From Flavobacterium covae (GTDB lineage: Bacteria > Bacteroidota > Bacteroidia > Flavobacteriales > Flavobacteriaceae), in the NCBI GenBank assembly GCA_019565575.1, contig CP067379.1, positions 2,976,001-3,040,000 of the forward strand: DNA of 64,000 nucleotides, written 5' to 3'. Below the pieces are notes generated by a model that saw nothing but the letters and a program-made list of their open reading frames with translations, was not told the origin of the DNA and made no database searches. The translations under genes were made by a program, and so were the position numbers. Positions 10,038-19,691 of the stretch are shown here, in pieces. How positions within the stretch are numbered: the first letter of the stretch is position 1; each line of letters begins with the position of its first letter.

Positions 10038-10045
10038 TATATTTG
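10038..10045 (+). promoter_or_regulatory. Bacteroidetes -7 promoter element of the MarR-fad operon
   Basis: TATATTTG matches the TAnnTTTG -7 consensus of Bacteroidetes. It abuts the 36-bp palindrome. An upstream ATG at 10043 overlaps this element, so the start at 10061 is preferred for MarR. Confidence 0.6.
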
Positions 10046-10060
10046 AATTTTAGAATCCAA

Positions 10061-10505
10061 ATGAAAGATAAAACAATAGATTATTTACTTAGAACAACTT
10101 GGCAAGCCGTTTCTAGAATGTATAATGAAGAAGGATCTAAATATGAGGGTTCTATGGCTATTGGTTTTGCCCTTTTAAGCATAGACAAAGAAGAAGGTAC
10201 CCCTTCTACCAGTGTAAGTGCCCGTATGGGAATGGAAGCCACTAGTTTAACTAGAACCTTGAAATCATTGGAAGAAAAAGGATTAATTGAAAGAAAACCA
10301 AATCCTAAAGATGGAAGAGGCGTTTTGATTTATCTTACTAAAGAAGGAAAATTAAAACGAGAACTATCTAAACAAACTGTTCTTAGATTTAATGAAGTCA
10401 TCAAACAACATATTAATGAAGAAAAATTAATACACTTCATAGAAGTCACAGAAAAAAATAAATGAATTAATACAAGATAAAAAAATATTCAATCAACCAG
10501 AGTAA
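10061..10505 (+). CDS. MarR-family regulator of the fatty-acid degradation operon (3' frameshift)
   Basis: Winged-helix regulator of about 147 aa. The DNA-binding core reads TSVSARMGMEATSLTRTLKSLEEKGLIERKPNPKDGRGVLIYLT, with the wing at DGRGVL. An A-run of seven at 10452-10458 ends the frame at a TGA; with six As it continues INELIQDKKIFNQPE and stops at 10503-10505, 7 bp before the next gene, which is the expected operon spacing. It sits under a perfect palindrome and precedes fad genes, so it probably represses them until an acyl-CoA ligand appears (by analogy with other fad-linked MarR proteins). Confidence 0.85.
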
Positions 10506-10512
10506 TTACAAA

Positions 10513-12904
10513 ATGAAGAGAACAATTAAAAAAGTTGCTGTAGTTGGTTCAGGGATTATGGGTTCAGGAATTGCCTGCCATTTTGCTAATATCGGAGTAG
10601 AAGTTTTACTCCTTGATATAGTACCACGTGAACTTACAGAAGCAGAACAAAAAAAAGGGTTAACACTAGAAAATAAAATAGTTAGAAACCGAATCGTAAA
10701 CGACAGTTTAACTGCCGCTTTAAAATCGAAGCCCTCTCCTATTTATCATCAAAAATTTGCTGATAGAATTACTACAGGAAATTTAACCGATGATATCACA
10801 AAAATTAAAGATTGTGATTGGATTATTGAAGTAGTTGTTGAAAGATTAGACATCAAAAAGTCAGTTTTTGAACAAATTGACACACACAGAAAACCTGGAA
10901 CATTAGTAACTTCAAACACTTCCAGGTATTCCTATTCAGTTCATGAGCGAAGGTCGTAGCGAAGATTTCCAAAAGCATTTCTGCGGTACACACTTCTTTA
11001 ATCCAGCTCGTTATTTGAAATTATTTGAAATTATTCCAGGACCACAAACTTCTTCGGATGTATTGGATTTCTTGAATAATTATGGCGAACAATTCTTAGG
11101 AAAAACTTCGGTAGTTGCTAAAGACACCCCTGCTTTCATCGGAAACCGTATTGGTATTTTCGGAATCATGAGTTTATTCCACCAAGTGAAAGAATTAGGG
11201 CTTACTATTGAAGAAGTAGATAAATTAACAGGTCCTGTAATTGGTCGTCCAAAATCGGCTACTTTCCGTACGGTTGACGTAGTAGGTTTAGATACCTTAG
11301 TACACGTAGCTAATGGTATTTACGAAAACTGCCCTAACGACGAAGCTCACGAATTGTTCAAACTACCTGAATTCATCAACAAAATGATGGAAAACAAATG
11401 GTTAGGTAGCAAAACAAAACAAGGGTTCTACAAAAAAGAAGGTAAAGACATCCTTTCATTAGATTTAGATACATTAGAATACCGTGCCAACAAAAAAGCG
11501 TCATTTACTACTTTAGAAATGACCAAAACTATCGAAAAACCTATCGATAGATTCAAAGTATTAGTTAAAGGAAAAGACAAAGCAGGTGATTTTTACCGTA
11601 AAAACTTCTCAGCGATGTTTGCTTATGTTTCTAACCGTGTTCCTGAAATTACAGACGACTTCTACAAAATTGACGATGCTATGAAAGCAGGTTTCGGTTG
11701 GGAAAATGGTCCATTCGAAATTTGGGACGCAATAGGCGTTCAAAAAGGTATCGAAATGATGCAAGCAGAAGGCTATACGCCTGCTTCTTGGGTAACTGAC
11801 ATGGTTGCGTCTGGAAACACTTCTTTCTATACTGTAAAAGAAGGAGCTACGCAATACTACAATACCGCATCAAAATCGCAAGTTAAAGTTCCTGGTCAAG
11901 ACGCCTTTATTATCTTAAACAATATTAGAGAATCTAAAAAAGTTTGGGGTAATGCTGATTGTACTGTTCATAATATTGGTGATGGTATCCTAAACTTAGA
12001 ATCCCACTCTAAAATGAACTCTATTGGTGGTGGTGTTTTACAAGGAATCAACAAAGCAATTGATTTAGCTGAAAAAGAATACAACGGATTAGTAATTGGA
12101 AATCAAGGCGCTAACTTCTCTGTTGGAGCCAATATCGGTATGATTTTCATGATGGCGGTAGAACAAGAATACGATGAGTTAAATATGGCTATCAAAATGT
12201 TCCAAGACACGATGATGCGCGCGCGTTACTCTTCTATTCCAGTGATTGCTGCACCACACGGAATGACTTTAGGTGGTGGTTGTGAACTTTCTATGCACGC
12301 GGATAAAATTGTTGCTGCGGCTGAAACATACATTGGTTTAGTTGAATTTGGTGTAGGTGTAATCCCAGGTGGTGGTGGTTCTAAAGAAATGGCACTACGC
12401 GCTGCGGACACCTTCCGTAAAAATGACGTGGAATTAAACGTTTTACAAGAATATTTCTTAACTGTAGGTATGGCAAAAGTGGCAACTTCTGCTTATGAAG
12501 CTTACGACTTAGGTATTTTACAAAAAGGTAAAGATGTTGTGGTGGTAAACAAAGACCGTCAAATTGCCGAAGCTAAAAAACATGCCTTGTTAATGGCTGA
12601 AGCAGGATACACACAACCAGTACGTCGTAAAGACATTAAAGTATTAGGAAAACAAGCGTTAGGTATGTTCCTTGTGGGTACAGACCAAATGGTTGCGGGA
12701 CAATACATTTCGGAACACGACCAAAAAATCGCAAACAAATTAGCTTACGTAATGGCGGGGGGTGATTTATCAGAACCAACTTTAGTAACGGAGCAATACT
12801 TGTTAGATTTAGAAAGAGAAGCTTTCTTATCACTTTGTACCGAGAGAAAAACATTGGAGCGTATCCAGTTTATGTTAACTAAAGGAAAACCGTTGCGTAA
12901 TTAG
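10513..12904 (+). CDS. 3-hydroxyacyl-CoA dehydrogenase / enoyl-CoA hydratase, FadB/FadN type (frameshifted)
   Basis: Bifunctional beta-oxidation enzyme of about 797 aa. The N-terminal NAD-binding domain starts VAVVGSGIMGSGIACHFANIGVEVLLLD; the HAD C-terminal part has FCGTHFFNPARYLKLFEIIPG and KDTPAFIGNRIG; the crotonase domain is C-terminal, with APHGMTLGGGCELSMHAD and EFGVGVIPGGGGSKEMA. This order (HAD first, hydratase last) is that of FadN-like proteins rather than E. coli FadB. The frame breaks at 10919-10925, where CTTCCAGGT has one base too many for the expected TSG. Codon use changes at about the same point: the first 400 bp are more AT-biased than the rest. Confidence 0.9.
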
Positions 12905-12961
12905 AAAATAGAACATAGAGAAAAGACCATAGATAAATGACCATTATAAAGTCTATTTTCT
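12903..12961. repeat. Inverted repeat in the fadB-fadA gap
   Basis: Perfect 10-bp arms AGAAAATAGA (12903-12912) and TCTATTTTCT (12952-12961) overlap the stop codon and fill the intergenic space. The same words recur in the arms that flank the S23 gene at 14175-14584, so the two gaps share a repeat family. Confidence 0.55.
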
Positions 12962-12982
12962 ATACTCCAAAAAATGATTTAA

Positions 12983-14163
12983 ATGAAAACAGCATATATA
13001 GTAAAAGGATATAGAACAGCAGTAGGTAAAGCACCGAAAGGACTGTTCCGTTTTAAACGTCCAGATGAATTGGCCGCTGAAACCATCGAGCACATGATGG
13101 CTGAATTACCCAACTTCGACAAGTCAAGAATTGACGATGTAATGGTAGGTAATGCGATGCCTGAGGCGGAACAAGGATTAAACATGGGACGTTTAATCTC
13201 TTTAATGGGATTAAAAGTGACCGATGTTCCTGGAGTAACAGTGAACCGTTACTGTGCTTCTGGTTTAGAAACTATTGGTATGGCTACTGCAAAAATCCAA
13301 GCAGGAATGGCACATTGTATCATTGCCGGTGGTGCAGAGAGTATGAGTTATATTCCAATGGGAGGTTATAAACCAACTCCAGATTATAAAGTTGCCGCAG
13401 CAGGTAACGAAGATTACTACTGGGGTATGGGATTAACTGCTGAAGCCGTAGCAAAACAATTTAATATTTCACGTGCAGACCAAGATGAATTTGCTTATCA
13501 GTCGCACATGAAAGCGTTGAAAGCACAAGCAGAAGGTAAATTTGATGCTCAAATCGCGCCTATCACCGTAGAACAAACGTTCATCAACGAAGCTGGCAAA
13601 AAGAAACTAAATCTTATGTAGTTACTAAAGACGAAGGACCACGTGCGGGTACTTCTGTTGAAGCGCTTTCAGGATTAAAACCTGTATTTGCTGCAGATGG
13701 CTCAGTAACTGCGGGTAACTCATCACAAATGAGTGACGGTGCCGCTTTCGTACTGATTATGAGCGAAGAAATGGTGAAAGAATTAAATTTAGAACCTATT
13801 GCACGTTTGGTAAACTTTGCATCTTCAGGTGTTGAACCAAGAATCATGGGTATCGGCCCTGTAAAAGCCATTCCAAAAGCGGTACAACAAGCAGGTTTAA
13901 AAATTTCTGATATCGAATTATTCGAATTAAACGAAGCTTTCGCAGCACAATCCTTAGCGGTAATCCGCGAGTTAGACTTAAACCCTGAAATCATCAACGT
14001 AAATGGTGGTGCAATCGCTTTAGGTCACCCACTAGGTTGCACGGGAGCTAAATTATCAGTTCAATTATTTGACGAAATGAAGCGTCGTGGTAACAAATAC
14101 GGTATGGTAACCATGTGTGTGGGTACTGGACAAGGTACAGCGGGGATATTTGAGCTATTGTAG
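12983..14163 (+). CDS. fadA: Acetyl-CoA C-acyltransferase (thiolase, frameshifted)
   Basis: Last step of beta-oxidation: thiolytic cleavage of 3-ketoacyl-CoA. The acyl-accepting cysteine lies in VNRYCASGLETIGMA, the catalytic His in GGAIALGHPLGCTGAK, and the second Cys in MCVGTGQGTAGIFELL at the C-terminus. The frame breaks at 13598-13602, where an A-run of five should be six (GKKETKSYVVTKDEG). Repaired length is about 393 aa, typical. It follows the FadB-like gene by 78 bp and is the second enzyme of the operon. Confidence 0.9.
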
Positions 14164-14174
14164 ACCAAAGAGCA

Positions 14175-14584
14175 AAGAAAATAGAGAATAGAAATATGAG
14201 CTTACGTCATAATTATAAAAATCTTAAAATTTGGCAAATTGGTATCGAAATCGCTAATGACATATCCGATATCCTTTTGGATTTCCCAAAACACGAGAGA
14301 TTTGATTTAAGTTCTCAAATAAGTAGATGTTCAGTATCAATTCCAAGTAATATTGCTGAAGGTTCTTCTCGAACAGATAAATCTTTCAGCCATTTTATAG
14401 ATATTTCTCTAGGCTCTTCTTTTGAATTAATAACTCAATTACTTATTGCAAAGCACAGAAAGTATATAAATGAATCAATTTTTAATCAATTAGAATCAAA
14501 AATAGAAGAATTTCAAAGAATGACGATGTCGTTTCAAAACGGCCTAAAATAATCTATTTTCTTTATTCTATTCTCTATTTTCTT
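14175..14584. repeat. 19-bp perfect inverted repeat enclosing the S23 gene
   Basis: The left arm 14175-14193 contains AGAAAATAGAGAATAGAA and the right arm 14566-14584 is its exact complement. The arms enclose only the four-helix-bundle gene. RNA from this stretch would fold into a long stem with the gene in the loop, the same architecture as intervening sequences of 23S rRNA that carry S23 genes. Confidence 0.7.
14196..14552 (+). CDS. Four-helix-bundle S23 / 23S rRNA intervening-sequence protein
   Basis: 118-aa protein of the TIGR02436/S23 family. Hallmarks: YKNLKIWQIGIEIANDI at the start, FPKHERFDLSSQISRCSVSIPSNIAEGS, then SFSHFIDISLGSSFEL. These proteins form helical bundles and pentamers and are often encoded inside 23S rRNA intervening sequences; their biochemical role is not settled. 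Here it interrupts a fatty-acid degradation operon and is intact, although the genes on both sides carry indels. Confidence 0.9.
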   Translation: MSLRHNYKNLKIWQIGIEIANDISDILLDFPKHERFDLSSQISRCSVSIPSNIAEGSSRTDKSFSHFIDISLGSSFELITQLLIAKHRKYINESIFNQLESKIEEFQRMTMSFQNGLK

Positions 14585-14597
14585 AAAAAATAAAACT

Positions 14598-16394
14598 ATG
14601 GAAGATATTACAAGAGGCGGACAGTTCTTAGTTAAAGAAACGAAATGCGAAAATATATTTACTCCTGAGGATTTCTCAGAAGAACAAATCATGATGCGTG
14701 ATTCTATCAAAGAATTCGTAGACAAAGAATTATGGTCAGAAAAACCTCGTTTTGAGAAAAAGACTACGCTTACACCGAAGAATGTATGCGTAAAGCAGGT
14801 GAACTTGGTTTCTTAGGCGTAGCGGTTCCTGGAAGCTTACGGTGGTTTAGGTATGGGCTTCGTATCTACTATGTTGACTTGTGACTATATTTCTGGTGCT
14901 ACAGGTTCATTCTCTACAGCTTTCGGAGCGCACACAGGTATTGGTACTATGCCAATCACTTTATACGGTACAGAAGAACAAAGATTAAAATATGTTCCAA
15001 AATTAGCTTCGGGTGAATGGTTTGGTGCTTACTGTTTAACTGAACCTGGAGCAGGTTCTGACGCTAATTCTGGTAAAACAAAAGCAGAATTATCAGCAGA
15101 TGGTAAATCATACAAAATCAACGGTCAGAAAATGTGGATTTCTAACGCTGGTTTCTGTAACGTAATGATTGTTTTTGCTCGTATTGAAGATGATAAAAAC
15201 ATCACGGGTTTCATCGTAGAGTATGACCCAGCAAATTCAAACGGAATTACGTTAGGTGAAGAAGAACACAAATTAGGTATTCGTTCGTCTTCTACACGTC
15301 AAGTATTCTTCAACGATACAATTGTTCCTGTAGAAAACATGTTAGCAGGACGCGGTGAAGGTTTCAAAATTGCAATGAATGCGTTGAACGTAGGTCGTAT
15401 CAAATTGGCAGCTGCTTGTTTAGATGCACAACGTCGTACCATTACAGAAGCTGTAAAATATGCTAGCGAGCGTATCCAATTTAAAACCCCAATTGCAAAC
15501 TTTGGCGCTATTCAAGCTAAATTAGCTAACATGGCTACTAACGCTTATGTGGATGAAGCAGCTTCTTACCGTGCCGCTAAAGATATCGAAACAAGAATTG
15601 AATTACGTGAAGCAGCGGGTAACACCCACCAAGAAGCAGAATTAAAAGGAGTGGAAGAATTTGCTATCGAATGTTCAATCCTTAAAGTAGCAGTTTCAGA
15701 AGACGTTCAAAGCTGTACTGACGAAGGTATCCAAATTTTTGGAGGTATGGGATTCTCAGAAGAAACACCAATGGAATCGGCTTGGAGAGATGCTCGTATT
15801 GCTCGTATCTATGAAGGAACTAACGAAATTAACCGTATGTTATCGGTAGGTATGTTAGTGAAAAAAGCCATGAAAGGTCAGGTAGATTTATTAGGTCCTG
15901 CAATGAAAGTGGCTGAAGAATTAATGGGTATTCCTGATTTCAATACTCCTGATTACACGGAACTATTTGCTGAAGAAAAAGAATTAATCGGCAAATTGAA
16001 AAAAGCGTTCTTAATGGTTGCAGGATCTGCTGTACAAAAATTTGGTCCAGATTTAGAAAAACACCAACAATTATTAATGTGTGCTTCTGATATGTTAATC
16101 GAGATTTACATGGCAGAGTCAGGAATTTTACGTACAGAAAAATTAGCGAAAGCTAAAGGAGCTGAAAATGTAAAAGAACAAATTGCTATGGCGCAATTGT
16201 ACTTATACCAAGCGGTAGACATCGTTTCTCAAAAAGGAAAAGAAGGCATTGTTTCTTTTGCTGATGGCGATGAACAACGCATGATGTTAATGGGATTACG
16301 TCGTTTTACAAAATATACCAATATGCCAAATGTAGTAGCACTTCGCGAAACTATTACTGCTAAAATGATTGCAGAAAACGGCTATTGCTATTAG
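14598..16394 (+). CDS. Acyl-CoA dehydrogenase (two frameshifts near the N-terminus)
   Basis: FAD enzyme of about 600 aa that introduces the first double bond in beta-oxidation. Motifs: GAYCLTEPGAGSDANSGKTKA (FAD and substrate contacts), KMWISNAGFCNV, RIYEGTNEINRM with the conserved Glu-Gly-Thr-Asn-Glu patch, and a C-terminal extension typical of the large Bacteroidetes ACADs. The start MEDITRGGQFLVKET is family-typical. Frame breaks occur at about 14758 (A-run of five, six expected; FEKKDYAYTEECM) and at 14829-14835 (CTGGAAG has one base too many; VPEAYGGLGMG). A terminator follows, so this closes the fad operon. Confidence 0.9.
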
Positions 16395-16424
16395 TCTTTA
16401 AATTTTAATTAGTTTGGTTGAAAG

Positions 16425-16457
16425 GGTCACTATTTAATAAAAATAGTGGCCTTTTTT
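16425..16457 (+). terminator. Rho-independent terminator of the fad operon
   Basis: Stem GGTCACTATTT / AAATAGTGGCC (11 bp with one G-T pair), loop AATAA, followed by six Ts. Confidence 0.85.
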
Positions 16458-16492
16458 ATAAATAAAACCTTTTCTAGAACGAATTGATTAAA

Positions 16493-16837
16493 AATAATAT
16501 TATTTAAACTTAAAATATACTGAATTAAAAAGTAAAATTCTCAATACGTTTTTTTCATTTTTAAACAACTTGAACAGACGATTGAGTATATAATTGAAAT
16601 CATCGTTAGTTCGAGCCCGAAGCGCATCGAGAACCAACACTAATTTTTATTGCTTTTGTAAGATAGTGCCTAAATCAACATGTAGTTTGCCACTCCGATA
16701 AGGAGGAATCTGATAATCAACATTATGTGATTTCTCCCTTTGATCAAAATGAACAAGATTACGAACTTTTTGGACAGTTTCAAGGTTAAAAAAAAGTATT
16801 AAGAGGAAATTTCAAAATTTAAATGATATTAGGTTCA
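16493..16837. repeat. Interspersed repeat copy A (MITE-like, about 340 bp)
   Basis: Degenerate copy of the family whose intact members end in ATACCATTTAAACTT and its complement. The left end reads ATTATTTAAACTTAAAATATAC and the right end TTTCAAAATTTAAATGATAT. Internal landmarks shared with other copies include TCGTTAGTTCGAGC, GCATCGAGAACCAACACTAA, TTTCTCCCTTTG and AACTTTTTGGACAGT. No coding capacity. Confidence 0.7.
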
Positions 16838-16875
16838 ACGAAGACTCTTTTTGATTCAACGAAGACTCTTTTTGG
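16834..16875. repeat. Two direct copies of a 21-bp sequence
   Basis: TTCAACGAAGACTCTTTTTG occurs twice back to back, just after repeat copy A and before the 80-bp array. Probably replication slippage. Confidence 0.6.
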
Positions 16876-16997
16876 TTCTATTTTTAATCTCTTGATTGTC
16901 ACTAAGTAAGGAAGAGTCATATAATCGATATCAAAAACACTTAATAAAAGAGGAATATAATCATCAGAATTTAAAAACGGTATGTTACGCACTTTAT

Positions 16998-18103
16998 GAG
17001 ATCCCTCCTAAAGTCGGGATGACAAGAACCCGAAATAAATACCTCTTGTTTGTTACTCCGAATGTTACGCATTTTATGAGATCCCTCCTAAAGTCGGGAT
17101 GACAAGAACCCGAAATAAATGCCTCTTGTTTGTTACTCCGAATGTTACGTATTTTATGAGATCCCTCCTAATATCGGGATGACAAGAACCCGAAGTAAAA
17201 TACCTCTTGTTTGTTACTCCGAATGTTACGCATTTTATGAGATCCCTCCTAATATCGGGATGACAAGAACCCGAAGTAAAATACCTCTTGTTTGTTACTC
17301 CGAATGTTACGCATTTTATGAGATCCCTCCTAATATCGGGATGACAAGAACCAGAAGTAAAATACCTCTTGTTTGTTACTCCGAATGTTACGCATTTTAT
17401 GAGATCCCTCCTAATATCGGGATGACAAGAACCCGAAATAAATGCCTCTTGTTTGTTACTCCGAATGTTACGCATTTTATGAGATCCCTCCTAAAGTCGG
17501 GATGACAAGAACCCGAAATAAATACCTCTTGTTTGTTACTCCGAATGTTACGCATTTTATGAGATCCCTCCTAATATCGAGATGACAAGAACCCGAAATA
17601 AATGCCTCTTGTTTGTTACTCCGAATGTTACGCATTTTATGAGATCCCTCCTAAAGTCGGGATGACAAGAACCCGAAATAAATGCCTCTTGTTTGTTACT
17701 CCGAATGTTACGCATTTTATGAGATCCCTCCTAAAGTCGGGATGACAAGAACCCGAAATAAATACCTCTTGTTTGTTACTCCGAATGTTACGCATTTTAT
17801 GAGATCCCTCCTAAAGTCGGGATGACAAGAACCCGAAGTAAAATACCTCTTGTTTGTTACTCCGAATGTTACGCATTTTATGAGATCCCTCCTAAAGTCG
17901 GGATGACAAGAACCCGAAATAAATACCTCTTGTTTGTTACTCCGAATGTTACGCATTTTATGAGATCCCTCCTAAAGTCGGGATGACAAGAACCCGAAAT
18001 AAATACCTCTTGTTTGTTACTCCGAATGTTACGCATTTTATGAGATCCCTCCTAAAGTCGGGATGACAAGAACCCGAAATAAATGCCTCTTGTTTGTTAC
18101 TCC
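16998..18103. repeat. Tandem array of 14 units of 80-81 bp
   Basis: Units start (at GAGATCCCTCCT) at 16998, 17078, 17158, 17239, 17320, 17401, 17481, 17561, 17641, 17721, 17801, 17882, 17962 and 18042. There are no unique spacers, so it is not CRISPR. Two variable positions define classes: AAAGTCGGG versus AATATCGGG, and AAATAAAT (80 bp) versus AAGTAAAAT (81 bp). Each unit holds a small hairpin, TCGGG / CCCGA, broken in the copies near 17320 and 17561. Open frames on both strands translate the repeat, but the 80/81 bp mix breaks frame between units, so I do not call a protein. Confidence 0.9.
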
Positions 18104-18242
18104 AACGTAAGGAGGGGTCTCATAATCAGTATTATGTGTTTTCTCTTTTTGGTCGAAATGAAAAAAAAGATTGCGAACTTTTTGGACAGTATCAAGGTTA
18201 AAAAAATAGTATTATGAGGAACTTTCAAAGTTTAAATGGCAT
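18104..18242. repeat. Interspersed repeat, right half (continues the tandem array)
   Basis: The array runs without a junction into the right half of the 330-bp repeat: TTTGTTACTCCAACGTAAGGAGGGGTCTC, then TTTCTC, GCGAACTTTTTGGACAG and the end AAGTTTAAATGGCAT. The array therefore lies where the internal hairpin of a repeat copy should be. Confidence 0.7.
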
Positions 18243-18394
18243 AATAGATATTCATAAAATTTTAAGTTTATTTATTTTTATTTTAATCACAAAAACGTTC
18301 TTTTTAAAACAAAAAATGAAAATAATATTTTGTTTAACTTATATTTATATAAATTTTAACTATTATCAATAACAAAATGATTAATTCTATATTT

Positions 18395-18402
18395 TAAATT
18401 TG
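18395..18402 (+). promoter_or_regulatory. Possible -7 promoter element for sodC
   Basis: TAAATTTG matches TAnnTTTG, about 204 bp before the sodC start. If used, the transcript leader would include a partial interspersed repeat (18471-18580). A small stem TTCTATTA / TAATAGAA follows at about 18416. Confidence 0.4.
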
Positions 18403-18470
18403 CAATACGGTGAAGTTCTATTATGTTTAATAGAATATAAACTTAAAAAGAGGCTTTTCAAAAGGTAATA

Positions 18471-18580
18471 AATCAACATGCAGTTTGTCACTCCAACGTA
18501 AGTAGGAGTCTCATAATCAATATTATGTATTTTCTCCCTTTGGTCTAAATGACAAGATTGTGAACTTTTTGAACAGTCTC
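18471..18580. repeat. Interspersed repeat, partial copy upstream of sodC
   Basis: Matches the middle of the 330-bp family (AATCAACATGCAGTTTGTCACTCC, TCTCATAATCAATATTATG, TTTCTCCCTTTGGTC, GTGAACTTTTTGAACAGTCTC) but lacks both terminal inverted repeats. It lies 26 bp before the sodC start. Confidence 0.65.
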
Positions 18581-18605
18581 ATTAATCTCAAACATATTTA
18601 AAATA

Positions 18606-19127
18606 ATGAAAAAAAAAATTGTATCTAGTCTTTTTATTTTAGGATTATGTGCTAGCTGTCAAAGTTCTCATGTAACAAAAAATGAAATTAAAGTTGTTCT
18701 TAATTCAAAAAGTGATAGTCAAGTAACAGGAACTGCTGTTTTTTCCGAAAAAAATGGTATTATAACAATGGTAGCTAACATGAGTGGTTTAACACCTGGA
18801 GAACATGCTATTCATTTACATGAAAAAGCAGATTGTTCTGCTCCAGACGGAACTTCTACAGGTGGACACTGGAATCCTACTTTTAAAAAGCACGGCAAGT
18901 GGGGACAGGCAGAATATCATAGAGGAGATATTGGGAACTTTACTGCAGATGATAAAGGAAATGCGGTGGTAACATTTTCAACTAATGAATGGTGTATTGG
19001 GTGCGGTGATCCAGCAAGAGACATAACAGGTAAAGGATTAATTGTTCATAAAGGAGTTGACGATTTTACGACTCAACCTACTGGAAATGCTGGAGGTAGA
19101 ATTGCTTGCGCTGGTATTTTAAAATAA
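18606..19127 (+). CDS. sodC: Periplasmic Cu,Zn superoxide dismutase lipoprotein
   Basis: 173 aa, intact. The signal peptide ends in a lipobox (LCAS-C18), so it is a lipoprotein that dismutates superoxide outside the cytoplasm. Metal ligands are visible: H70 and H72 in HLH, H88 in GGHWNP, H96, H105, D108 and H148 in LIVHKG. The conserved disulfide pair is C77 and C168. An additional WCIGC (C130, C133) in the electrostatic-loop region is unusual and could form a second disulfide or bind metal. A 162-bp repeat begins 8 bp after the stop. Confidence 0.93.
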   Translation: MKKKIVSSLFILGLCASCQSSHVTKNEIKVVLNSKSDSQVTGTAVFSEKNGIITMVANMSGLTPGEHAIHLHEKADCSAPDGTSTGGHWNPTFKKHGKWGQAEYHRGDIGNFTADDKGNAVVTFSTNEWCIGCGDPARDITGKGLIVHKGVDDFTTQPTGNAGGRIACAGILK

Positions 19128-19134
19128 TTTTTTC

Positions 19135-19296
19135 AAGAGGCTGTTCAAAAATCAAATTATAAATTATTTGTTTATTGCTTTAGTAAATATTATATTGATT
19201 TTATATAATTTATATCTTCTGTTTAATTTTAAGTCTTTTTTAGCTCAACTAAAAAGAAATGAAATAATAAGATAAAGTACCTTATAACAGCCTCTT
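19135..19296. repeat. Small inverted-repeat element (162 bp) after sodC
   Basis: Perfect 11-bp terminal repeats AAGAGGCTGTT and AACAGCCTCTT bound a non-coding 162-bp segment. The ends resemble those of the IS at 53674-55446 (GAGGCTGTCC), so this may be a deletion derivative of a related IS. Confidence 0.55.
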
Positions 19297-19440
19297 TAAA
19301 AAATCTGTTTAGACTACTAAAGGATTTATTTTTTCCTTAAAATTTTTGATAACGTTTATCTTCTGGTTCTGCTTTATTAATAATGAAATAATATTATGAA
19401 TTATTAACGAAAAGTATGAAAATGTTTTCATATTAAACCC

Positions 19441-19606
19441 TAATTAAGAGTTATCAATTTATTATAGATCAAAATGATTTTTTATTCTTTTCATCTTTAT
19501 CATAAAATCTAACACATAATATAGATTAATTTCATACCTATCACTTATATTCCTAACTCTTAATTATTTTTTTTATATATTTTAAAAAATAATTAAGAGT
19601 TAGGAA
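19441..19606. promoter_or_regulatory. Long hairpin and repeated 13-mer upstream of the Crp/Fnr-type gene
   Basis: A perfect inverted repeat has 23-bp arms at 19550-19572 and 19584-19606 with an 11-nt loop. Each arm contains the 13-mer TAATTAAGAGTTA (19590-19602 forward, 19554-19566 reverse), and a third copy lies at 19441-19453. No T-run follows on the plus strand, so a terminator is unlikely; binding sites for a regulator, or an RNA structure in the leader, fit better. Confidence 0.55.
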
Positions 19607-19691
19607 AAAATAATTGTTTTTAAATAAAGTTTTGTTAAGTTTTGATCTTTATTGTTTCTATTTATTATTTTTAACACTCAATTTGACATTT

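Noticed and set aside
16896..18103. Open reading frames on both strands across the 80-bp array (for example CHPDIRRDLIKCVTFGVTNKR repeats)
   Set aside because: They only translate the DNA repeat. Units of 80 and 81 bp shift the frame, no ribosome site is present, and both strands look equally open.
16998..18103. CRISPR array
   Set aside because: Units follow each other without unique spacers, are 80 bp long, and no cas gene is in the window.
19550..19606. Terminator interpretation of the long hairpin
   Set aside because: No T-run follows the hairpin on the plus strand, and on the minus strand it is followed by mixed sequence.
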